Shown: positions 25,005-36,055 of the stretch, piece by piece
Layout of the letters: each line of letters opens with the position of its first letter
Numbering within the stretch: position 1 is the first letter of the stretch
Assembly: GCA_902806595.1 (NCBI GenBank)
Contig: CADCXC010000010.1
Location: 868,001-932,000 of the forward strand
Length of the DNA: 64,000 bases
Direction: 5' to 3'
Source: Pyrenopolyporus hunteri
Lineage: Eukaryota; Ascomycota; Sordariomycetes; Xylariales; Hypoxylaceae
Program-made: the position numbers and the translations under genes
The notes under the pieces: model-generated
What the model was told of the DNA's origin: nothing
What the model saw: the letters and a program-made list of their open reading frames with translations, nothing else
The model's database searches: none

Positions 25005-26846
25005 TTAAACAATTGTATTGAGCTCCCTGCTATCAGTGCTGTCATCAATCTTCTCATTCTCTTTTGATTGGGCACCCTCTACAGCTTTTTCCTCTAGTCG
25101 CGGCTCGCTTTGCGTTGTCTGGGCGCTTTGTTGCTCTAGACCGTAGTCCGTAACTAAGACCTTGCGGAGCGGGATGTCTTTCTCAAATAAGCACAATAGC
25201 CAGGCGAAGCCCGAAAACGCGATACCTATCAATAGGACACGTTGGTATGCTAGACGATAAACTGCGCGGATTTCGGCCTGGTCCGGCAGTGGGAACGATT
25301 GCACAAATTCGGCAGACGCGTACTGATATGCGCCGCCGTCCAGTAGAAGCCGCGCAGCGGCCGGGTTCGATACCGCACCCTGGGCCACTAAGTTGTTGAC
25401 GTAATTAGCGAAGATAGCGGCTGGAATAGCAACCCCCCACACAGCTCCTAGCGTGCGAACGAAGTTCCAACTAGCTGTCGCAGCGGCCTGGTCTGCCTCG
25501 GACACGGGGGCTTGAAATGCTGGAAGCTGCGTGTTGAGTAGCAGGCCCCCTCCTATGGGGCCCGTGAACATGAACCCAACCCACTCTCCCGTTGGCGAGT
25601 TCTCGTCGAGCAGTGAGAAGAGTCCCATGCCAATGGTGAAGAGGGAAAAGCCTATAATATGAATTACTTTGAACTTGCCCCAGCGACTCACGGCGGCAGC
25701 TGCGACAGCCGCGGACGGTATACCGAGGAGAGAAACAGGGATAATATCGACCCCTGCTCGCGTCGGAGAGTGCAGCTTGACCGATTGAAAATATACTGGC
25801 AGGAAGAAGATGGACCAATAGACAACGGCGTTGAAAAGGAAGGTATTGGCGGCGATAATAACGGAGGTGCGGTTGGCGAACAGACGGTGCGGCATTACGG
25901 GCTCAGCTGGCGCGAAGCGGCTCCCCTCGAAGACACCGAAGACAAAGAAGCTGGCGAAACCGATGAGCAGGGGCACCAGAGTCTGCCACGAAGACCAAGG
26001 ATAGCGCGTGCCGGCGTAAGTTAGTGCGATGAGCATCGAAACGGTGCCACCTATTAAAATGATATTGCCGACGACGTCGATGCGCTTCAGCCGGTCGATG
26101 ACCGAGGAGTCCCGCCGATGCTGTACTCGGAGAAAGAAGAACAATACTAGAAACGATACAGCGCCGACTGGGAGATTGATATAAAATGCCCAACGCCAAG
26201 TAGTACCGTCAACGATTGCGCCGCCGATGAAAGGGCCCATCGTAGTGCCGATGCTATAGATGAGCAATGTGATAGCGATGTAGTTGCCACGATAATGCAA
26301 TGGCACAAGGTCGGATATGATAGTTTCTGCGAACCCATCTCGCGTTAATAACAGGCATCTATAGGCAATAGCAGCATGGCCTTTAATGGGAAGATGCTAT
26401 TTCGTACCATATGCCATCAAAATACCCCCCGACCCGATTCCCTGGACGGTGCGACCGGCAATCAGCATTGGGCCGTTCGATGCACCGCCGCAAATGCCGC
26501 TGCCGAGCATATACACGGCGACGACACATAGTGCAATTCGCCGGCGACCGAAAAGGTTAGCTAGCTGGCCCAACAAGGGTTGAAATGCCGTGCTGGAAAG
26601 GAAGAAGGAGTTGGTCAGCCAGATCCAGTCGCTGTCGAGGGGGATGGCGGCAAGGATGGCATGGGACGCCGTGGTCAGCACTGAATTCTCAAGTGCCGCG
26701 AGCCAGAGCGTAACGCCCAATCCAATGATAATGGCCCAGAAGCTAAAGCTACGTTGGACCGCGTGGAAATCGGTTTCGGTCGGTTCACGAGACTGTCCAT
26801 TTTCTAGTAGCGTATCTCCTGAGGGTTCCGCCATCGTCTTCGCCAT
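25005..26846 (-). CDS. MFS drug/metabolite exporter, 14-TM type
   Basis: Two exons, 26846-26408 and 26326-25005 (81-bp intron, GTACGA donor), give 586 residues. The protein has the MFS signatures of drug:H+ antiporters: the loop 2-3 motif GQLANLFGRRR, and GRTVQGIGSGG plus GTTMGPFIGGAIVDGTTWRW of the antiporter motif-C region, followed by FYINLPVGA, which is typical of the 14-helix DHA2 group. The N-terminal 30 residues and C-terminal 60 residues are hydrophilic. It lies between the P450 and trans-ER genes, so export of or self-protection from the cluster product is the likely job. It shares a divergent promoter of about 0.7 kb with the trans-ER gene, which suggests joint control. Confidence 0.93.
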
Positions 26847-27572
26847 GTGGTGATGAACCCCTTGTTGAACCCTTGGCTTGTTCCGAGTCTTATTTATTTT
26901 TCATATTTATACAGACACACGTTTTGGACGTATTCCGGCGCCACGAATATAACCATTTAACCGATAAGGGCCTCTTTTCGATAAAACGAAGCGCAGACAA
27001 AGGAAGGCTTGGACAAAGGGATCGGCAGAGACGTTTTAAATTTAGAAGGTAATTAGAAATACTTAGAGGTACACGGGCGACGAACGAAGGGATGAGGGGG
27101 GATGAGCAGGGCGGTAATTGGAGAGAGGGTTGCACTGCAGCACAGCATCGTAGCCCACGTTGCACGGATCGGAGTTGGTGGCTCTTTTTACCCAAACGGG
27201 TCGCGAGGAAAGCTCAGTTACATCAGGTACTACGCTCCCAAACGAGAGGAAAGCTGCCTGGTCTAAGCCTACTCTAAGCCTACTCTAAGGTAGGACAAAT
27301 ATCACCTCCTTCTTCGCACGAATTGTCTCATAGAGGGATCCAAATCCGAGTTCCGAGAACCTCGGCACCTTATCCTCTGCTCTCAGAGTCGTAGAAGGAT
27401 TCGTAGTCAGGAGAATAGGTCCGGATGAACGATACGACCCTCTCACCGAGACCCCTAAAGAAAGGGGGGAGGGGGCCGAAAGATATGGATCCTCATAATT
27501 TGATAATAGACAAATAGGTAATCAGCTCTCTCCCCAGGGAAAGGAGAAGCTCAGAGGTCCCAACACAGAACC
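26847..27572. promoter_or_regulatory. shared divergent promoter of MFS and trans-ER genes
   Basis: A gap of 726 bp separates the two divergent starts. It contains a short direct repeat near 27262-27292 (unit TCTAAGCCTAC, two and a half copies) and purine-rich GGAGAGAGGG-like stretches. No binding site could be assigned with confidence. The label rests on gene orientation. Confidence 0.4.
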
Positions 27573-28670
27573 ATGGAGCCCCTATTCCCCATACCCAAGA
27601 CGCGGCTCGTCATCGCGCAAAAAGCAGACGGATCGCCCGAGATCGTCGAGCACCCCGTGCCCGACCTCCTGCCCGGCACCGTGCTCGTGAAGCCGGCCGC
27701 CGTGGCCCTGAACCCGACGGACTTCAAGATGGGCGCCGCGTTCCCCGCGCCCAACGCCGTGATCGGGCAGGACCTCGCGGGGACCGTGGTCGCGGTCGCC
27801 GAGGACACCGACACGGACCTCGCGCCCGGCGACGCGGTGTGCGGCCTCTCGCCCGGCTCCTTCGCCCGGGTCCCCGAGCACGGCGCCTTCGCGAGCTACG
27901 TGCGCACGCCCGCCGTGCTGCTCATGCGCATGGCGGCCCCCGCCAACCTCAGCCCCGAGCAGGGCGCGACGGTCGGCACGGCGCTCGCCACGTGCACGCT
28001 CGCGCTCTGGGGGCCCGACGCCCTGGACCTGCAGCCCGCGACGCCGGAGACCCCGGCCGCGATCCCCAGGCCGGTCCTCGTGTACGGCGGGAGCACGGCG
28101 ACGGGCACCGTGGCCACCCAGCTGCTGCGGCTGTCCGGGCTGGACCCCATCGTGACGTGCTCGCCGCGCAACTTCGAGCTGGCGCGGCGCTGCGGCGCCG
28201 CCGCCGTCTTCGACTACACCCAGCCGGACGTCGCGGCCGCGATCCGGAAGCAGGCGGGCGGCCGCCTGCGCCACGTGCTGGACTGCATCGCCGACGAGCA
28301 GAGCGTCGGCGTCTGCTACGACGCCGTGGCGCGCGTCGGCGGCCGCTACGCGAGCCTCGAGCTGGTCCCCGATAAGCTGCTCGCCAGGCGGCGCGCCATA
28401 AAGCCGAGTTTCGTGCTCGGCTACGAGGTCCTCGGCGAGGAGGTCAATTTGTCCCGCGGGTACGAGAAGCTGGCGGACCCGGCGAAGCGCGCGCTGTGGA
28501 TCCGGTTTAGTGCCATGTACGAGCGCTTGTTGAACGAGGGCAGGCTGAGGCCACATCCGATGCAGGTGTTTGAGGGCGGGTTCGAGAAGGTTTTGGAGGG
28601 GTTGGCGTTGTTGAAGTCTGGGACTGTGTCAGGGAAGAAGCTGGTGGTTAAGCTCACTGAGAGTGACTAA
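27573..28670 (+). CDS. trans-acting enoyl reductase (MDR family)
   Basis: Single exon, 365 residues. It belongs to the medium-chain dehydrogenase/reductase group of free-standing enoyl reductases (LovC, TenC, ApdC and CcsC type) that reduce enoyl-ACP intermediates for HR-PKS enzymes with a dead ER. Visible features are VALNPTDFKMG in the N-terminal catalytic fold, IGQDLAGTV, and the NADPH-binding VYGGSTATGT near residues 168-180. The zinc-binding cysteines of true alcohol dehydrogenases are absent, as expected for this group. The internal ER of the neighbouring PKS-NRPS lacks its cofactor motif, so this gene completes it. Most of the gene is extremely GC-rich with C or G at nearly all third positions, unlike the other cluster genes; the bias relaxes near the 3' end. 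Confidence 0.93.
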   Translation: MEPLFPIPKTRLVIAQKADGSPEIVEHPVPDLLPGTVLVKPAAVALNPTDFKMGAAFPAPNAVIGQDLAGTVVAVAEDTDTDLAPGDAVCGLSPGSFARVPEHGAFASYVRTPAVLLMRMAAPANLSPEQGATVGTALATCTLALWGPDALDLQPATPETPAAIPRPVLVYGGSTATGTVATQLLRLSGLDPIVTCSPRNFELARRCGAAAVFDYTQPDVAAAIRKQAGGRLRHVLDCIADEQSVGVCYDAVARVGGRYASLELVPDKLLARRRAIKPSFVLGYEVLGEEVNLSRGYEKLADPAKRALWIRFSAMYERLLNEGRLRPHPMQVFEGGFEKVLEGLALLKSGTVSGKKLVVKLTESD

Positions 28671-29134
28671 GTAGAGCCATAGTTGAAGGGTTTAGGTTTG
28701 GAGGTTCCTTAATAGTGACTAGAATTGTATTAAATGCCCCAATATAAATGAGAAATACGATCGAGCTACAGACTGGACTCTTGTTCATTCGGCGTAATTC
28801 CACATACAACCGTGTATTAAGGGGTCGTGAAGAGATATTTCATGTAAATTTATATGTTGGTAATAACCCCCCGCCCGTATCAGGGGCGATGATTTACTTC
28901 CATTAAAATGAAACTTATTCGAAGAAATGTAAGCATACATAGCTCAGTAACGTCAAAACATGAATCATATATGCGGTCATTTGTCATTAAAATTTAAAAG
29001 TGTGTGCAAGTGCCCAAAGTTAAGGGGCGAAGGGGCGAAGGCCCGACAAACTCACTCATCGGCCTTAACACTACACGTATGTACTTTACGTTATCATATC
29101 AATCAAGAAGAATTCTAGAAATGTTGATCTCAAG
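28671..29134. other. intergenic region between convergent genes
   Basis: The 3' flanks of the trans-ER gene and of the second SAT4-like gene. AT-rich, with a run of C near 28870. No gene seen. Confidence 0.6.
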
Positions 29135-30324
29135 TTATAGTGCCTCCGCAGTCGAAGAATCCATAAGCCTGAGTCTTTTCTTGTCGACTAGAGATATGGA
29201 GCTATTAGGTTCTGATTGTTTCGAGGAATTAAATCGGACTGAGAACTTCTCCCTCCAAGTAGTGAAGAGCTTTGGTAACATGGGTAGACTCGCGCAGAGA
29301 ATGCCCATATTCGGTTCAAGGACCGCGTACGAGAGTGAGCTTTGAGAGTGTATAGCGAACTCGGGGCTTCGGAAATCCTCGCGGACTATAGCGACACATC
29401 GAATAATGGCAATGATGGTAACACTATGTGATGAACGGTTTGATTAGCTAAGTTGTTTAGCCCCCTTCCACTCGGGTGTCTAAGACTAAAAGATGGTGGG
29501 TAAGGTGAGACAAAGGAGAAGACGGAAGACACTTACATGACACCAAGCAAGAACAATAAACTAATGTTGATCTTGGTGCGTAAGTTCGTGTTCAGATGCC
29601 AAATATTCGGCAAGGGAAGAATCAAGACAACGACGTCTCCGAAGATGCTTAGCGCCGACATATTATCTATAATCGCCCCTCGGTTGCAGATGTTTCCTTT
29701 CGCGGTCATCGCACGGGGCCTACACACCGCGAAGATACCGACGACGCTCACGATAGACCACGCACAGAAGAAGCCCATGACGATCTTCGTTGCTAGGCGG
29801 ATCTTCGGGTTCCCTAAAAAGACGCGGAGGTAAAAGCATAATATGCTAAGCTTGTTCGTCAAGGTAGTAGCTACGAATAACGTGTTGTGGGTGGCGATCA
29901 GCTGGATGTCTGTTTATTAGCACACCGGAATATCTTATATCGTACGTTTCCATAACTTTTCTATCCTAATCACCGGGTCATGACGCACCGAGAGTAGCAG
30001 TGGTATATTCTTGTATATTCTCCTTACGGGATAGCCTATTCCCGTGACGCAAACTAAGTTGGGTATATAAATAATCAGTGAATAGCTCCCCAAAAGCAGC
30101 AGTTACGCTAATTACTTACGCAGACCCTCGAAAATTAGAAGGCTTATCCCAAATATCATCGACACTAGAATGAACCCATCGTCCCACCCGAAGCCAGCCT
30201 TAGTGAGAATGCGGCTGTAGAGACGTAGACATACCACTACGAAGGCGAGGAAACAGATGACCGCATTAGCGGTAAAGAACCTGGTCATATAAGGCACCAT
30301 CGGGAAAGAGCCTATCCGGGCCAT
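29135..30324 (-). CDS. second SAT4/rhodopsin-like integral membrane protein
   Basis: Exons 30324-30120, 29909-29537 and 29423-29135 (introns 210 and 113 bp, both with GTAAGT donors) give 288 residues. The first exon encodes an N-terminal helix and the family segment GFGWDDGFILVSMIFG. The second has TLTNKLSILCFYLRVF, VCRPRAMT and the Cys-containing helix region, and the third ends with NMGILCASLPMLPKLF, which matches the family's last conserved block (NLGIICACLP-like). The protein is shorter than most relatives (about 350-400 residues), chiefly in the tail. It differs clearly from the first SAT4-like protein, so the two are not recent duplicates. Role unknown; it lies at the outer side of the cluster. 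Confidence 0.72.
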
Positions 30325-31694
30325 GTTTAGCTGGCCTGTACCGATATGGACCTACTGCGTGATAATTCGCCTTGAGGAATGTATAAACGGGCCAGAGAAT
30401 TAAGTATACAGAACCCCCCTAAGGGCAGTCATTAAAAGCGAGGCACCTACAGATATTGGTAAAGCCCATACTATAATAAATAGAATCGACGCTTGGATGT
30501 ATGAATTACATTCCACATAAACCTGTATAGTATCGATGATGAATCTAGCTTCGAATCGTCACCGTTACGAGTTAGCAGGTCAGGCCTGACAAAGAAGTCA
30601 GAAGAGCTTGGACCGGCTTCGCTTTATCAACGGTACCTTTGAAAGCGATCGGGGTCGCGTATGGCCTATGTTGTTATCTGCTTGGCTACGTATGCTACCT
30701 ACCTAGCTCCTGGGTATACTCAAAGAACGTCCTTGAAGGTGTACACTTGGCGAGGTATTAGGTATAACTCAACGTTTATTGGTTACCGAACTCGCTGCTG
30801 AAGGATCTTATAATGCGATTATATCCCCAAGCTCTAGATTTGAATTATATACGACTAGGTACCTAAGTTGACAGAAACTGTTATAATACGCTCGTGGGCT
30901 CATCATACGGAATAACGCATCAGGCACTAGAGCCCTCATTTTTCTGAACGACTTAAAAACAGAGCAGAGTATTGAGGAGCTTTCGCGGATTTATCTAGGA
31001 TTGGAAATGCCTCTCAGAACGAGCCAAAATGTACGATTATTCATTATCTGGCCTTGGACGAATAATAGATCTTTGTAGGTCAAGCCTTCCCAATATTATA
31101 TGCTAGGTACGTTAGATACAAACTAGGCGAGGCTCTTAATTGAGCCTCATCTAACCTAAGCCATTACGTGATTATATGATATATCCCATATAGCATGGGA
31201 TCGTCGTTACAAGATAGCCTTTAAAATGACTCGAGAGCCGACAGCTATAGTCCCATTCGGAGCTAAGTGCTCTGAGTTCGGCGGAGAGTTGTACCCACCC
31301 AGCCGCTATGCTACTTGAGGCCATGAGATTAACATGGGACCCAACGCACACCGAGTTTAGACTCGCCTATTGGCCCGCTTCTCTTGCGTATGCATACCGA
31401 AGTCAATGGTACCGAGATTTGGACCTTGCGCGCATCACCAACGGCACCGGAAACAACATGCGCACCATCCCGTTTCGGGAGGACCACGCGATTCTGCCTG
31501 GCTCACCTCCTTCATCTGGAGCCCCTGCTACACATGTTACTCGGATATTGTAGAGGTGTGCTCGGAGATTATATCAGCTTGCTCGGTGCATCGCGGACGT
31601 CGTCGAAATATAAAGAGGCTTAGATGTAGGTATCATCGGACTACGTAGGTGGAAGAAGTCGAAACTCATTCGCTCCGGCATCGGCTTATTCACG
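30325..31694. other. intergenic region
   Basis: AT-rich sequence with short CCTA/TAGG motifs. Three overlapping plus-strand frames occur near 31308-31648, one of which begins MRMHTEVNGTEIWTLR, but none can be linked to a family or to clear splice sites. They may be a gene relic or the 5' UTR of the acetyltransferase gene. Confidence 0.5.
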
Positions 31695-32360
31695 ATGGCC
31701 GAACACCCAAAGGTCAAAGTCAAGACACGCCTACCCATCCGTCCATTTCCAAAGAATGCCGAAAGACAGCAGATTCGTACGGAGCGCCTAATTCTCCGCC
31801 CGTTTACTGCGGATGATTTTGACGGGATTTACGCTCTGCGCACTCAGCCCGAGGTCATGTGGAACACGGCAGTTGGTGTGATCGACGCCAGCAAGGACAT
31901 TACACGGGGATATTTGGCCAGATACCTGCCGCCGAATGACGACCAAACCTACCACAACGTAGTCTGCCTTGCCTCAACAGGGGAGATAATCGGCACCGGA
32001 GGGATGCCGAAGACCAATCTAATTTTTGGTTGGCCGGAGATCGCTTATATGTTCAAGAAGGAATATTGGGGACAAGGCTACGCTACCGAAGCCATAAAAG
32101 CGGCCACGGACAAATGGTGGACGCTACCGCGATCCGAGGTTGAATTAGAGGTTGATGCGGAGTCGGTGGATGGACCCGGGGAGGCGCCGGATGTGCTCAC
32201 GGCCATGGTCGACATTGATAATGTTGGGAGCAGACATGTCCTTGAGAAGGTCGGTTTCAAGGAGTTTAAACGCTGGACGGAACCCGACAGTAGGGTTGGG
32301 GTTACAGCCGACGTTACGTTTATAGGATACGCGCTCTCGCGTCCCGAACAGAAAGCCTGA
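31695..32360 (+). CDS. GNAT family N-acetyltransferase (RimJ/RimL-like)
   Basis: Single exon, 221 residues. It starts its fold with IRTERLILRPFTADD, the usual first strand of the Acetyltransf_3/RimJ-RimL group, and continues with the acetyl-CoA binding segment KEYWGQGYATEAIKA (Q/RxxGxG/A-like). Near the C-terminus, IDNVGSRHVLEKVGF is the typical Asn/Ser and GF motif of the family. It should transfer acetyl from acetyl-CoA to an amine or a protein N-terminus; the substrate cannot be told. It sits next to the cluster, and N-acetylation of a metabolite or detoxification is possible, but this kind of gene is also common outside clusters. Confidence 0.85.
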   Translation: MAEHPKVKVKTRLPIRPFPKNAERQQIRTERLILRPFTADDFDGIYALRTQPEVMWNTAVGVIDASKDITRGYLARYLPPNDDQTYHNVVCLASTGEIIGTGGMPKTNLIFGWPEIAYMFKKEYWGQGYATEAIKAATDKWWTLPRSEVELEVDAESVDGPGEAPDVLTAMVDIDNVGSRHVLEKVGFKEFKRWTEPDSRVGVTADVTFIGYALSRPEQKA

Positions 32361-34130
32361 GTCCTCTCGTTATGGCACCCGAGACCACTCCATGAAAATC
32401 TAGGATCTTTACGGGACATCTCGCTGGAGGGGTTAAATTGGGGTTATTAAGGAGGGGCCTGGCTGACGAAACGTAGGGCTGTAGGTGATCTAGATAGATG
32501 AATAGGAGGCCGGTGAGGCGTCATCCGTATGATATGTTCTCGATTTTGATGATTTGCCTTTAATATTAGCAAAATTGCGTCTTCCTGTTATTCGAGTTTA
32601 GGACCGCCTAGAGGTAGTGTCTAAATATTAACCCTTGTAGGCCGCAGTTGGTAAACGCTGTGAAAACGAACGGAGCCATGTCGGAGCATTTGTAATACTA
32701 CCCCAAGGGCAAAACACCGAGAAGTACCTAAGGGCTGAGCTGTGCCAAGCCGCCGTACCGCAAGCCACAGACACGGTCACAGCCATTTTGTCTTAGGTGA
32801 TGCGAATCCGCCAGGAAGATTGGATGATGCGTAAGGTACCGGGTATGTGTCGATGACGCTTAGGTAAAGTCCTTTACCTGTTAAGTTAGATATATTGCAG
32901 GGGGAAGAGGAGGTAATCAGGTTACGAGAGAGTTAGGTCGGGACGTTGGGATCGGAATTGGAATTAGAATTAGAATAGATATTTTGAATCGTGGGATGAG
33001 ATGTAGAAGTTCTGAAGGCTGTAAAAATGGAAATTGGATACGAGGATATCAGTACATAGGTAGGTACCTAGGTATGTATGTATCTGCATGCCTACCGGGA
33101 AGGCACCGAGCCACCTAACGGGGAGGCAACGCCAGGCCGGTCGTACAGGAAACTGTGATGGAAAGGGTTTAGACACCGAAAATCAAGGATACTACCACCT
33201 ACTTCTAGGCAGGTTAGGTTAGTCATCAGATAGTAGTGTATCTACTAGTACTACTAGCCACGTCGGGCGTGTATACCAAGTGCACGTGTCAATAGGCAAT
33301 TTGGCGCAGGCGTTTCTCTAAACGGGTTTGTCTCGCGGGTACATGTTGTTCAAACAGTCCTAGCTCGGTTCCAGATGTTGGAGAAATACAATGAAAAAAA
33401 AAAAAAAAAAAGTAAAAGCATGAAATAAAAAAAGGACGAAACTTGGCTGGTTCGATCTATCTTTAAAATCCCTTGCCATGGAAAGCCTGCCAAGCCCCAT
33501 ACCCATCCCGTCCCATCGCACTCATCGTCCAAACAGGATCCCAGGGCTGCCAGGGCGGATCATTTATTCCAAGAACTACCTTACCATCCTCCATCCAGGG
33601 CTATCTATCTACAGACATACCCAGGCCTGGACATACCTATCAGGCACATTCTGTACCACCAAAAATGAATTCGACTCATTTCGTCAACCATCTATCCTCC
33701 CCAGCCTGGCCAATAATCTAGATATTACGACGACTTCCACTTCTCCCGCTGCTTCTACCACCTCTGCCGCTTCTACCTTACCAACAGCCTGCTGCCAATA
33801 AAGCATCCCAATACCCCGTTTGTCCTTGTGCTCCTATGTCGCCTTATTTTTGTAACGCAGCGATTTGCTGTGGCCGTCCACTCACGAATGACGCAGTCAT
33901 CATTTCAACCATCCCCTGAAAATTCTTTGCATCGTCGATCCGCCTATCCCATCTGTCCACCTCATCTCAGTAATGCTATATGAGCTTTTATTTCCGAATA
34001 CCTACATATCTGCTTAATATATATCTTTCCTCCGGCGTATTAACATATTCCTTTCGCTGAATGCTTCCGATTCGTCTGCCAATGATCCTCTGGTCATCGT
34101 CGAGACTCTTTTCTTGAACTTCGAGTAGCG
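32361..34130. other. intergenic region upstream of the DUF7514 gene
   Basis: It contains a degenerate GGAATT/AGAATT run near 32950-32975, a CCTAGG-type palindromic patch at 33055-33080, an 18-base A run at 33394-33411 and a pyrimidine-rich stretch from about 33480 that is probably 5' UTR and promoter of the next gene. No convincing gene. Confidence 0.6.
33394..33411 (+). repeat. poly(A) run, 18 bases
   Basis: A homopolymer of 18 A residues in noncoding DNA upstream of the DUF7514 gene. No target-site duplication or retroelement was seen beside it. Confidence 0.9.
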
Positions 34131-36055
34131 ATGGCGAGTCTTAAGCCTGACGCCGGCGAACCCGCCACCACCAATGCCCCGCCTGCTAGTGATCAATCTC
34201 GCCCCCAACCCCAGTCGCAATCCAGTCCGCAGTCACAATCGCAGTCACAATCTCAGTCACAATCTCAGTCGCAGTCGCAGTCGCACTCGAGAACACCGGA
34301 AACTAATGCGAAGGAGTATTACGGCTATCTTTTCAATAAAGACAAGTCGGCAACGCACGTCCTCGATGCGCTACTTCGCGCCATCGGACTGTACATCGTA
34401 CGCTCTGTCAACCTTCGCACGTCCGCGCGGACGCAGTGGGATGCTTACTGACCTGAACACTCAAACAGTCTGCTAATATTGGCGATAAGAACACCCGGGA
34501 ATTAACCCCGAAGAAGCTTTCTGCCTTTTATCATGCCGTCGGGGGCGATTACGACCAAGTATTTGTACAATGTCCCTATAAATCGATCTCATACATCTGG
34601 CGAGCGCTGGGGGTCCAGCATTCCTTACAGCCAGGCCCCGATCCCTTCGAACCGCCGTCTATTCCGGCCCTGACACTGCAGGGGTTCGTGCGATGGGAGA
34701 CGATCCAAATACTCCTAGAGCCCCAAGAACATGTGCCATTCATGCAATTCGCCGTGCGCAACTGGGGCCTGGTACATCCCGAGACTGGGGTGCCCTTCCC
34801 GGTTGACCTGCCGACAGAGGCTTTCCCGAGCGAGTGCGATCCCGAGATAGACGCATGGCACAAGGAATGTGCACGGAGGCTACGCGAGGAGGCCACTCTC
34901 AGAGAGGAAGAGTCACCTAAACCCCGCAGCTCCGAGCCTCGAGTTCATACCACATATACACATGTGCGTACCCCAACAGGTAGCGGCGCCGCGCCCCGCC
35001 AGAAGCCAGAAATGGATTACTTCCAGCGGGAACGACCTGTATCATACGCCCACGTATCGAGTAGCAACTACACCGGCACTTATTTCCCGGTGAACTACCA
35101 GACGAGGCGACGAAGGGCGAGCAGCGGCAACAGCGGCAGCAGCAGCGCCGCCGGTAGCAGCAGTAGTTCGCCAGATCGTCCGCCCCGACGGCCGAGCTTT
35201 ACGGGCGTACGCCGTGCCGAGATGGACGATCCCCGTACCTCAGGCCATCTCGATCCTCATCATGCGCACGTGCCGCGCCGACATAGCCACTCGAAACCCT
35301 ATTCTACCTCTCCGTCGGATTCGGACTTGGACGTGCCGCCTCGTCGGAACTCTCGGCCACGGGTTCATGATCCTATGCCGCCTCCACCGTCCGTCCGGCG
35401 TATGCCAGCTGCTAGCCCTGTACCGCAAGTAATCCCGATCCGCCGTCGCCCCGCCGAGATACGGCCAGAGGACGTCCGAAGGAGAAGCCTACCGTCGGAG
35501 ATAAAGCACAAAGTAACCTCGTTTCTTTCCGGGTCCTCTGAGAGACGCCGGAGTAGCTCCCGTGAGAAGCGACATACGGCCAATACGCCGCCGACGGTAC
35601 ACTTTCGGCGAGAACCTCCTTCACGACTCAGCCGAAGTGTTTCTGGAGAGTCATTTCCCAGCGACGAGTCGGACGCCGGGGTTCCGAGGTATCACACAAG
35701 CCGCGATCGTGAGCGTGAACGAATACGCGACCGGGTCATCGAGAAGGAACGCCTTCGGTCCCGTGAGCGTGAGGAAGAATTAGAAAGAATGAACCGACAA
35801 GAAAGAGTGTATTTGCGGCCGGCGGAACTTAGAAGAGCAAGCAGCCATGCCGACGTCGGCCGAAGACATAGGGAATACACCTGGGACCGCAGGGATAGGT
35901 CGCGAGACTCAGACTATGATTGGGACGGAAGAAGAGTCGTAACTGCTGACGAGAGGGACTCACGAGAACGGCGGCGATATAAAGACAGGGGCCCTAGCCC
36001 CATAGTCACCGGTGTTGGTGGCCGGCGATATCCTGGCGAACCGGGCTGGAAGTAG
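34131..36055 (+). CDS. DUF7514-type protein with Ser/Arg-rich tail
   Basis: Exons 34131-34397 and 34469-36055 (71-bp intron, GTACGC donor) give 617 residues. Residues about 20-52 form a low-complexity Ser-Gln repeat. Residues about 60-240 carry a conserved fungal domain (YYGYLFNKDKSATHVLDALL, then ELTPKKLSAFYHAVGGDYD, FVRWETIQILLEP, LPTEAFPSECDPEI) that I recognise as the DUF7514 family. The rest is a basic, Ser/Arg/Pro-rich, probably disordered tail containing a charged stretch with alternating Arg and Glu (near residues 500-540). No enzymatic motif is visible, and the function of this family is unknown. No cluster link is evident. Confidence 0.85.
34215..34288 (+). repeat. coding CAGTCN/CAATCN hexanucleotide repeat
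   Basis: A tandem run of CAGTCG, CAGTCA and CAATCT hexamers in exon 1 of the DUF7514-type gene, encoding alternating Ser and Gln about ten times. A site likely to vary in length between strains. Confidence 0.85.

Noticed and set aside
27582..28556. 324-codon minus-strand frame opposite the trans-ER gene
   Set aside because: A shadow produced by the very GC-rich coding strand; the plus-strand frame has the enoyl-reductase motifs.
31308..31648. Three overlapping plus-strand frames upstream of the acetyltransferase gene
   Set aside because: None has a recognisable domain or consistent splice sites; at most a relic.
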